Source of the DNA: Thermoleophilia bacterium | Lineage (GTDB): Bacteria; Actinomycetota; Thermoleophilia; RBG-16-64-13 | Assembly (NCBI GenBank): GCA_016929985.1 | Contig: JAFGIH010000104.1 | Coordinates: 1 to 12,548 of the forward strand | DNA length: 12,548 nt | Direction of reading: 5' to 3' | Shown here: piece by piece, positions 1 through 5,552 of the stretch | How positions within the stretch are numbered: the stretch's first letter is position 1 | How the letters are laid out: each line of letters opens with the position of its first letter | Position numbers and translations under genes: made by a program | Notes under the pieces: generated by a model | What the model was told of the DNA's origin: nothing | The model's database searches: none | The model's input: the letters and a program-made list of their open reading frames with translations, nothing else

Positions 1-317
1 ACCCGTGCGGTCTGCATCACCGGCACCACCAGGTCGAGCGACACCGGTCGCGGCACCCCGCCCCCCGAGCCTTGGGTCACCAGCAGATCCACCTTCATCA
101 TGGGGTTGTAGTTCATCATGCCGGTGGTGGGTCCCACGGCGACCACCGACGCGCTGCCGGGCACGCCGTCGGCCATGGCCTGCGTAGCCTGCTCCATACT
201 CTCGTTGATGGCCCGCATCTTCTCGAGCGAATCGCGGGCGGCGGCGCCTGGGTCCCAGTCCTTCCGCAACTCCTTACCCTGCTTGTTCAGCTTGCGCATG
301 TCACCGAAGAGGCCCAT
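1..317 (-). CDS. Conserved hypothetical protein, MGLF family (partial, runs off left edge)
   Basis: This minus-strand frame is open from an ATG at 317 to the left edge (105 codons, no stop), so only the N-terminal part is seen. The product begins MGLFGDMRKLNKQGKELRKD, a charged and probably helical stretch. A second helical region around residues 30-50 follows. After it comes a likely beta-rich part containing MMNYNPMMKVDLLVT (about 66-80) and ending in VSLDLVVPVMQTAR. There is no signal peptide or membrane segment, so it is probably cytoplasmic. Its ATG overlaps the TGA of the upstream gene by one base (TGATG), which suggests translational coupling. Both products start MGLF followed by a Lys-rich helix, so they may be related. 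Function is unknown; I recognise only a general resemblance to short actinobacterial hypothetical proteins. Confidence 0.75.
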   Translation of the reverse strand, partial: MGLFGDMRKLNKQGKELRKDWDPGAAARDSLEKMRAINESMEQATQAMADGVPGSASVVAVGPTTGMMNYNPMMKVDLLVTQGSGGGVPRPVSLDLVVPVMQTAR

Positions 318-733
318 CACGCCCGTCCCATGTACAGAGCGTTGAAGCGCTGGCCCACGGCGGGGTTGGTCTTCATGCGCGCGTTCCAGGTGTCCACGGC
401 GGTCTGCCAGGCCTCGGGCGAGACGCCCTTCTGGCCGGCCAGCATTGGGGCCATGCTCTGGTCGTAGTTGTAGGCGGCGAGACCCTTGGATATCTCGGCA
501 TAGAGCTCCAGGCTGACGCCCTCGACCGGTTCGAAGTCGGGACCGGCGGCCATGCCACCGCCCGCTGCCGCCGCCATAGCCGCCTGCTGCTGGGCCATAG
601 CCTGGGCCGCGGCGGCCTGTTGCTGGGCGGCCAAGGCCTGGGCGTTAGCGGCCATCTTCATGCTTTGCTCCACCAGGTCGGGTGCCGCGTGGACGGTGTC
701 TTTCATCTGCTTGATGTCTTTGAAGAGTCCCAT
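317..733 (-). CDS. Small conserved hypothetical protein with Ala/Gln-rich helix
   Basis: The product is 138 residues. The ATG at 733 is preferred over an upstream in-frame ATG at 772 because AAAGGA lies just upstream of it and because the resulting MGLFKDIKQMKDTV start matches the MGLF start of the next gene. Residues 1-30 form an amphipathic Lys-rich helix. Residues 31-60 are almost pure Ala, Gln and Met, probably helical or coiled-coil. Residues 65-138 form a compact domain that contains EPVEGVSLELYAEISKG and ends NPAVGQRFNALYMGRA. No signal peptide or transmembrane segment is visible. The next gene starts on its stop codon, so the two are probably co-expressed. I do not know the function. 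Confidence 0.75.
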   Translation of the reverse strand: MGLFKDIKQMKDTVHAAPDLVEQSMKMAANAQALAAQQQAAAAQAMAQQQAAMAAAAGGGMAAGPDFEPVEGVSLELYAEISKGLAAYNYDQSMAPMLAGQKGVSPEAWQTAVDTWNARMKTNPAVGQRFNALYMGRA

Positions 734-944
734 GGCGCATCCTTTCCCATTGCTGCCGGTCTCGGACCCCACGACACATGCGCGCAGCCTCGCGCGCTAC
801 CATCGAATGTACTACCGAATAGCTACAAACGCTATAGCAGGTTTTGCGAAGTCTGGATCGCGTGAGCCGGGCGTCGGGAACCGCCGCTTGTGAGTTCGAA
901 GCCCCGCGGTGAGTCGGGCCCCCTGCGCAGGGATATCAGAGGCT
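734..944. other. Intergenic region between dctM and the MGLF gene pair
   Basis: No gene is supported in these 211 bases. A perfect 12-base palindrome, CCCTGCGCAGGG, lies at 921-932, 12 bases beyond the dctM stop, but no T-run follows it on the minus strand, so it is at best a weak terminator. An AT-richer patch at about 806-845 contains ATAGC-N7-GCTAT and could hold the promoter of the MGLF pair. I could not find a convincing -35/-10 pair there. Confidence 0.3.
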
Positions 945-2246
945 TCACTTTGAGAGATAGGGCAGCCAGGTGGCGAGCTGGGGCACCGCTATGAGCAACG
1001 CGGCGACAAGGAACACCGCGATGAGGAACGGGACTATGCCCTTGAAGATCTTCTGCAGCGGAACACCTTTGGCGATCCCCGCTACGATGTAGCAGTTGGC
1101 CCCCACCGGCGGGGTGATGAGCCCCATCTCCACCAGCAGCACCACCATCACACCAAACCAGATAGGGTCGTAGCCAAGACTGGTCACAAGCGGGAAGAAG
1201 ATCGGCATGGTCAATATGACCACCGACATCGAGTCCATGAAACAGCCCAAGATGAAAAGGATGAAAAGGATGAGGACGATGATGAGTAGATCCGGCACGG
1301 CCATCCCCGCGACGACCTCGGAGAGACTCATCGGGATCTGCGACACCGAGAGGAAGTAGCTGAAGATCCAGGCGCCGATGAGTATTCCGAAGCACATGCC
1401 TGTCACCTTCACGGTATCCATCACCATGCCAACAAGGTTCTTCCAGGTCAGCTTGCGCTGTATGGCGACGATGATGAAGGCAATACAACAGCCGATGCCG
1501 GCCGCCTCGGTCGCGGTGAACCATCCGAGCATGATCCCCAAGATGACCACGACGAAGAGTAGTCCTATGGGCACGACGTTCTTGAGCGATGCGACCTTCT
1601 CTCTGAACGAGTAACCGGGAGCCGCCGGCGCCGCCCCGGGGCTTACCTTGACCCAGATGACTATCGCAAGCATGAAGGCCACCAGGAGCACGATGCCTGG
1701 GATTATCCCGGCCACCAGGAGCTTCCCCACCGACGTGGACGTCAGGACCCCGTAGATGATGAAGATGAGGCTGGGCGGGATCATGATGCCGAGCGTGCCT
1801 CCGGCAGCCACACTGCCGCAGGCTAGGGTGTCACGATATCCGTACTTCTTCATCTCGGGCAAGGCCGCCGCACCCACGGTGGCAGCGGTAGCCGGACTCG
1901 AGCCACAGATGGCGGCGAAGATAGCGCAGGAGCCTATGGTCCCCAGGGCAAGACTGCCCGGCAGCCTGCCCATGATCTTGTAGGCCGCCTCGTACATGCC
2001 GCTGGTACCGCCCGAGTAGAAGAAGATATTGGCCATCAGGACAAACAGTGGTAGCACCGACAGATCGTAGTTGGCAACGCTCCTGTAGGTCACAGTGCCC
2101 AGCTGGGAGAGAGCGGGCTCCCAGCCCAATATGAGGACGTAGCCGATCAGGCCGGCGAGGCCCATCGAGAACCCGATGGGGATGCGCAACACAAAGAACA
2201 GGAACAGAAGGACTATGCCGATGATGCCGGCGGTTTCGGGGCTCAT
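945..2246 (-). CDS. dctM: TRAP transporter large permease subunit (DctM)
   Basis: The product has 433 residues, the normal DctM size, and is the large membrane subunit of a tripartite ATP-independent periplasmic transporter. These systems use a sodium gradient to import organic acids captured by DctP. The chain is almost entirely hydrophobic helices, about a dozen membrane passes. Family signatures are visible: GSSPATAATVGAAALPEMKK at about 115-134, GTLGIMIPPS at about 150-159, and near the C terminus FMDSMSVVILTMPIFFPL and LITPPVGANC. The start at 2246 (MSPETAGII) is chosen because it gives the usual DctM N terminus and overlaps the dctQ stop as ATGA. A longer open frame to 2417 only shadows dctQ. 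It is the last gene of the dctPQM unit. Confidence 0.95.
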   Translation of the reverse strand: MSPETAGIIGIVLLFLFFVLRIPIGFSMGLAGLIGYVLILGWEPALSQLGTVTYRSVANYDLSVLPLFVLMANIFFYSGGTSGMYEAAYKIMGRLPGSLALGTIGSCAIFAAICGSSPATAATVGAAALPEMKKYGYRDTLACGSVAAGGTLGIMIPPSLIFIIYGVLTSTSVGKLLVAGIIPGIVLLVAFMLAIVIWVKVSPGAAPAAPGYSFREKVASLKNVVPIGLLFVVVILGIMLGWFTATEAAGIGCCIAFIIVAIQRKLTWKNLVGMVMDTVKVTGMCFGILIGAWIFSYFLSVSQIPMSLSEVVAGMAVPDLLIIVLILFILFILGCFMDSMSVVILTMPIFFPLVTSLGYDPIWFGVMVVLLVEMGLITPPVGANCYIVAGIAKGVPLQKIFKGIVPFLIAVFLVAALLIAVPQLATWLPYLSK

Positions 2247-2743
2247 CGAGGCAGCATCTCCTGCAACCGGTTGAGTATGTTGGCGATGAACCACGGACAC
2301 ATGCATGCGCAGCCGGCGGCCACCACGAAGTAGAAGGGGAAGACGGGGATGTGCAGGGCCGAAGACTCCTGCCCTGACTCCATGATGTAGATCCCCGTGT
2401 CGATGCTCTTCCAACAAATGAGCACCCAGAGGCCCAGTCCCATGAGGTTCGTGATGATGGCCGTCACACTCTGGACCTTCTTGGGCAGCCTGGTCATGAG
2501 CATCTCGATCTCCACGTGAGACCCTTCCACCGCCGTGTACGTGATGCTGAAAGCGACCAGCACCACCATGAAGTACTCGGTCAACTCATAGCTGCCCAGG
2601 ATGGGGCTGTGGAAGAAGTAGCGCAGAATAACGTCCACGCCGGTCAGCACCGTCATGGCGATCAACGCCGCGGCCGCCAACCACCTGGGCCACATGCCCA
2701 GGTGGTTGGCGATGCTGTTAACGATGCGTCGCGTCGAATCCAA
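2243..2743 (-). CDS. dctQ: TRAP transporter small permease subunit (DctQ)
   Basis: The product has 166 residues, typical of DctQ, the four-helix membrane subunit that pairs with DctM. Predicted membrane segments are near residues 18-40 (WLAAAALIAMTVLTGVDVIL), 50-70, 90-112 and 130-150. Family features include the membrane-border sequence DVILRYFFHSPILGSYELTE and the region EGSHVEIEML. The start codon is TTG at 2743. It is supported by AAAGGGAG seven bases upstream and by the natural N terminus; the next in-frame Met is residue 17, at the edge of the first helix. The gene follows dctP after 35 bases and overlaps dctM by four bases (ATGA), so the three are one transcription unit. Confidence 0.93.
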   Translation of the reverse strand: MDSTRRIVNSIANHLGMWPRWLAAAALIAMTVLTGVDVILRYFFHSPILGSYELTEYFMVVLVAFSITYTAVEGSHVEIEMLMTRLPKKVQSVTAIITNLMGLGLWVLICWKSIDTGIYIMESGQESSALHIPVFPFYFVVAAGCACMCPWFIANILNRLQEMLPR

Positions 2744-2778
2744 GTGTCGTCTCCCTTTGACGCAACGTGGTCGGGAGA

Positions 2779-3936
2779 CTACTGCTCATACTGCGCTATG
2801 AGATCCATCGCCGCGTCGAGGACTTCCTGGCCGGGCAGCCCCTTGGCCGCCATGTCGTCGAGCCACTGCTGGGTGATCGGCGCCGTGGCGTCCACCCAAC
2901 GCTGCTTCTCCTCAGCGGTCAGCGTGATCATCTCCACGCCCGCGCCGTTGAAGAGATCGATGCCCGTGGCCGTTCCCTGCTCGAAGGCGGCGGTATTGGC
3001 GTCGTGCATATACATGGCCCCAAGATCTCCCTCCCAGCCGATGAGCTGCTGGATATCGGCGGGGAGCTTGCTCCAGCTATCTTTGTTGGCCGCGTAGCCG
3101 ACCGTGGTGGTACTGATGCCGAGTTCGGTCACGTACTTCACCACTTCGTGCAGCTTGAAGCTTGTAGCCGCCTCATAGAGGGCCACCGTGCCGTCGATGG
3201 TACCCTTCTGCAGAGCCATGTAGAGGTCGGTGATCGGCAGCAGGATCGGGTTGGCGCCAAGCGCCTCGAGCATGGCGGACACACCAGGACCAGACGACCT
3301 GATGGTCATTCCCTTAAGATCCTCCAGAGTGCGCACAGGCTTCTTAGTGGTCATGAGGTGCATGGGAGCATTGCAGCCCATCCACAGGATCTCCGTGTCC
3401 GAGTACTCCGCCTGTATTTCTGGGAATTGCTGATACAGATCCATCAGCGCGCGGGCGGTGGCCTCGGTGCTGCCCACCACAAACGGCAGTTCTATGACCC
3501 CCGTAAGCGGAAAACGGCCAGGCGTGAAGCCCTGGGTGAATTGGGCCATGTCCGCGACGCCGTTGACCACCAGGTCGTACTGCTCCTCTGCCTTGCCGAG
3601 CGCCGATCCCGCGAAGAGCGTGATGTTGAGCCCTCCGTTCGTCTGCTCTGCCACAGCTTGGATCCAAGGCTCGAAGATCGTCTTCACCGCGACGTGCTGA
3701 GGCGGGTTGAATGTAGAGAACCTCCACTCCTGAGGTTCCGCCGGAGCTTCGGTGACGGGGGGAGCGGTGGTCTCAGGGGCAGCAGTCGTCTCAGGCCCCG
3801 CGGTAGTCGCTGGTCCCGCCGTGGTAGCAGGTGCGGCAGTGGTCACCGCAGGCTCTTCGTCGTCTCCGCAGGCGACCATCGCGAGCGGCAGAGCAAGCAA
3901 CAGCAGGCAGCATAACAGCAGCTTCCAGGTTTTCAC
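2779..3936 (-). CDS. dctP: TRAP transporter solute-binding lipoprotein (DctP)
   Basis: This 385-residue extracytoplasmic binding subunit captures the substrate for DctQM. It starts with GTG at 3936, preceded by GGAGG at a spacing of about nine bases. Residues 1-23 are a lipoprotein signal ending LAMVAC, with Cys23 as the lipidation site. Residues 31-68 are a Thr/Ala/Pro linker built from TTAAP/TTAGP-type repeats, which tethers the domain to the membrane. The DctP domain runs from about 70 to 385. It includes PFVVGSTEATARALMDLYQQ, and LKGMTIRSSG places Arg213 at the position of the conserved arginine that usually binds the substrate carboxylate. The ligand cannot be read from the sequence. The adjacent decarboxylase-type amidohydrolase suggests a carboxylic acid, possibly aromatic (inference). 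Confidence 0.95.
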   Translation of the reverse strand: MKTWKLLLCCLLLLALPLAMVACGDDEEPAVTTAAPATTAGPATTAGPETTAAPETTAPPVTEAPAEPQEWRFSTFNPPQHVAVKTIFEPWIQAVAEQTNGGLNITLFAGSALGKAEEQYDLVVNGVADMAQFTQGFTPGRFPLTGVIELPFVVGSTEATARALMDLYQQFPEIQAEYSDTEILWMGCNAPMHLMTTKKPVRTLEDLKGMTIRSSGPGVSAMLEALGANPILLPITDLYMALQKGTIDGTVALYEAATSFKLHEVVKYVTELGISTTTVGYAANKDSWSKLPADIQQLIGWEGDLGAMYMHDANTAAFEQGTATGIDLFNGAGVEMITLTAEEKQRWVDATAPITQQWLDDMAAKGLPGQEVLDAAMDLIAQYEQ

Positions 3937-4128
3937 GGTACTCGCACCTCCAATGCTTCATTGACGGGCTTCTCGATGGATGCTCGCGTCAGTCCGCATT
4001 GGCTGCCATAGCGCGCGTTAATCGCCATCCCCCCGAAGTAACCCTGCCGGCCTTCGAGCCCCATCCCCTCTTGCAGACACCCGTGTCGCGCCCACGACGT
4101 TTCGGTCTGTCGGTTCAAGGTAGCAGCC
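3937..4128 (-). other. Long 5' leader of the dctPQM unit
   Basis: If the promoter at 4129-4157 is used, transcription starts near 4122 and leaves about 185 untranslated bases before the dctP GTG. I recognise no known riboswitch consensus and no leader peptide with a good ribosome-binding site. A 95-codon minus-strand frame crosses this gap, but it has no ribosome-binding site, starts upstream of the promoter and overlaps dctP, so I do not call it a gene. Confidence 0.35.
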
Positions 4129-4157
4129 ATACTACGGAACCCCCCGGGTCGTGTCAA
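4129..4157 (-). promoter_or_regulatory. Sigma70-type promoter of dctPQM
   Basis: On the minus strand a perfect TTGACA (4157-4152) is followed by a 17-base spacer and TAGTAT (4134-4129). The -35 box is exact, the spacing is ideal, and four of six -10 bases match. It lies in the gap upstream of dctP and points toward it, so the transporter can be transcribed separately from the amidohydrolase. Confidence 0.65.
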
Positions 4158-4160
4158 ATA

Positions 4161-4198
4161 GGCGGCAAACACCTGCCATTCAGACCTGGCAGGCCGCC
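4161..4198 (-). promoter_or_regulatory. Inverted repeat upstream of the dctP promoter (operator or terminator)
   Basis: CCTGCCA at 4172-4178 and TGGCAGG at 4187-4193 form a perfect seven-base inverted repeat with an eight-base centre. Outer arms GGCGGC (4161-4166) and GCCGCC (4193-4198) can extend the pairing across a bulge. The repeat is about 40 bases beyond the amidohydrolase stop and just upstream of the dctP -35 box, with its centre about 60 bases before the inferred transcription start. It could be an activator site for dctP or a weak terminator of the amidohydrolase transcript; only TATTT follows on the minus strand. Confidence 0.45.
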
Positions 4199-4239
4199 AC
4201 CGAGGCAGATCCAGAATCACTCAGGACATCGGGCCGGAC

Positions 4240-5268
4240 TCAGAGCTTGAAGATCCGCTCCGCGTTCAGGTGGCAGATCTTCTCGCGATCCTCGTCGCTG
4301 ATGGGCGCCGACTCTATGAACCTCGAGCCCTCGACGGCGTTCTCAAAGGGATAGTCGACCGCGAACAGAATGCTGTCTGCCCCCATCGTCGCCACCGCGT
4401 TCACCAGAGCGGCATCCGAGAATATGCCGCTCGTAGTGATGTAGAAGTTGTCCTTGAGATACTGGCTCGGCACCTTGTGCCTGTCTTTGGCGTACGGCTG
4501 CCGCGCCCAGTTGTTGTCTATCCTCCACTGCCAGAACGGCAGCGATTCTCCCAGATGACCCAGCATGACCTTGAGCCCGGGGAACCTGTCGAAGACGCCG
4601 GCACAGATCATCCTCATGGCGTGCAGGCTCACCTCGTGGGTGAATCCCAGCATGGCGGTGCCGACAGCCGAATACACCGAGTAGCGGTCCATGACTTCCG
4701 GCGCAGGGCACCGAGGGTGCAGGTATATAGGCACGTCCAGGGATTCCGCCGTCTCCAAGATATCCCAGAACTTCTCGTCGTCCAGGTACTCACCTCGGGT
4801 GTGTGAGTTGATGAGGGCCCCCTTGAGCCCCAGTTCGGTCACCGCCCTGTTCAGCTCTTTGCCCGCCTCCTTGGGGCTCTGGACGGCGATCGTAGCCAGA
4901 CCATACAGCCGCCCCGGATTTTGCTCCACAGCCGCCGCCACCAAATCGTTGCATTCCCTCGCCGCGGCGGCGCCGTCCTCGTCGTTGAACGCCTGTATTC
5001 CCGGCGAGACATGTGAGAGGATCTGCGCGTCTATCCCGGCATCGTCCATATCCGCTATGCGGCCTTCGCCCAGATCGAGCAGTTTTCCGGCCACAAACCC
5101 GGTCGTGTCCAGAGTCACCCTCGACACCGGGTCCCACTGGTCCTCGTGGTCGAGGTATCGCTCTCGCGCCACGGTATCCTTATCGTGGTACTCCCCCGTC
5201 ATGATGCTACGCAGAGTATCCAGCGCGCGGCTGGTGACGAAATGCTCTTCGACGGCGATCTTCCTCAT
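4240..5268 (-). CDS. Amidohydrolase family protein, gamma-resorcylate/dihydroxybenzoate decarboxylase-like
   Basis: The product has 342 residues, a TIM-barrel enzyme of the amidohydrolase-2 family (ACMSD / gamma-resorcylate decarboxylase / 5-carboxyvanillate decarboxylase group). These enzymes remove CO2 from aromatic carboxylates using a divalent metal. Visible family motifs are AVEEHF at the N terminus (Glu7 and His9, the E-x-H metal ligands), YLHPR with His184, LGHLGESLPFWQWRID (His238, Glu241, Arg249, Asp251), FYITTSG (about 275-281) and VDYPFEN with Asp305, the final metal ligand. The whole catalytic set appears intact, and there is no signal peptide, so it acts in the cytoplasm. The ATG at 5268 has an excellent AGGAGG six bases upstream. 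The TRAP transporter lies 303 bases downstream on the same strand. The exact substrate is unknown, and a hydrolytic member of the superfamily cannot be excluded. Confidence 0.88.
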   Translation of the reverse strand: MRKIAVEEHFVTSRALDTLRSIMTGEYHDKDTVARERYLDHEDQWDPVSRVTLDTTGFVAGKLLDLGEGRIADMDDAGIDAQILSHVSPGIQAFNDEDGAAAARECNDLVAAAVEQNPGRLYGLATIAVQSPKEAGKELNRAVTELGLKGALINSHTRGEYLDDEKFWDILETAESLDVPIYLHPRCPAPEVMDRYSVYSAVGTAMLGFTHEVSLHAMRMICAGVFDRFPGLKVMLGHLGESLPFWQWRIDNNWARQPYAKDRHKVPSQYLKDNFYITTSGIFSDAALVNAVATMGADSILFAVDYPFENAVEGSRFIESAPISDEDREKICHLNAERIFKL

Positions 5269-5293
5269 GGATTGCCTCCTGCAGATGCGGTGT

Positions 5294-5312
5294 CTGCCTA
5301 TTCTACAGGCAG
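5294..5312 (-). promoter_or_regulatory. Candidate -10 box inside an inverted repeat, amidohydrolase promoter/operator
   Basis: CTGCCT (5294-5299) and AGGCAG (5307-5312) form a perfect six-base inverted repeat around a seven-base centre. That centre holds, on the minus strand, TAGAAT (5305-5300), a five-of-six match to a -10 box, about 31 bases before the amidohydrolase ATG. No good -35 box sits 17 bases upstream, so a regulator might be needed. The arms resemble those of the repeat at 4172-4193. Confidence 0.4.
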
Positions 5313-5552
5313 CCGCCGCGCTAAGAGGCTTCGACCTCCCTCAAGAACGCCCGGCGCGACACGACGAAGCCCGTGGCCGCTTGGCAGTAGAAGGCGCCCG
5401 GCGTGGCGGAACGAGAATCGCTCTGGTCCCCAGAAGAGTGCTCGTCTGACGGCAATCCTTACCCCCTTGACCACGGATGCGGCGCCGACGCTAGGTCGGA
5501 CACCCTCAGCCGCTGAGACCGGGCAGACAAACGCCCCTCTAGCACCGGCGAA
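5313..5552. other. Intergenic region between amidohydrolase and CWB2-CapA gene
   Basis: No gene is supported here; open frames across it have no plausible start or recognisable product. A short hairpin, CTCAG-CCG-CTGAG, lies at about 5505-5517, some 35 bases past the stop of the CWB2-CapA gene, but no T-run follows it on the minus strand, so it is only a weak terminator candidate. Confidence 0.3.

Noticed and set aside
880..920. Possible tRNA T-arm (TTCGAAG) downstream of dctM
   Set aside because: The flanking bases do not pair as a T stem and no acceptor, D or anticodon arm can be built around it.
3752..3860. Repetitive GC-rich stretch that looks like a tandem DNA repeat
   Set aside because: It encodes the Thr/Ala/Pro linker of the DctP lipoprotein; the repeat follows from the protein sequence.
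2767..3915. Long plus-strand frame of 382 codons opposite dctP
   Set aside because: It is an antisense shadow of dctP in a GC-rich region; the product is Arg/His-rich with no known domain, while the minus strand encodes a clear DctP.
3933..4220. 95-codon minus-strand frame filling most of the gap between the amidohydrolase and dctP
   Set aside because: It has no ribosome-binding site, starts upstream of the likely promoter, overlaps the dctP start and shows no recognisable protein features.
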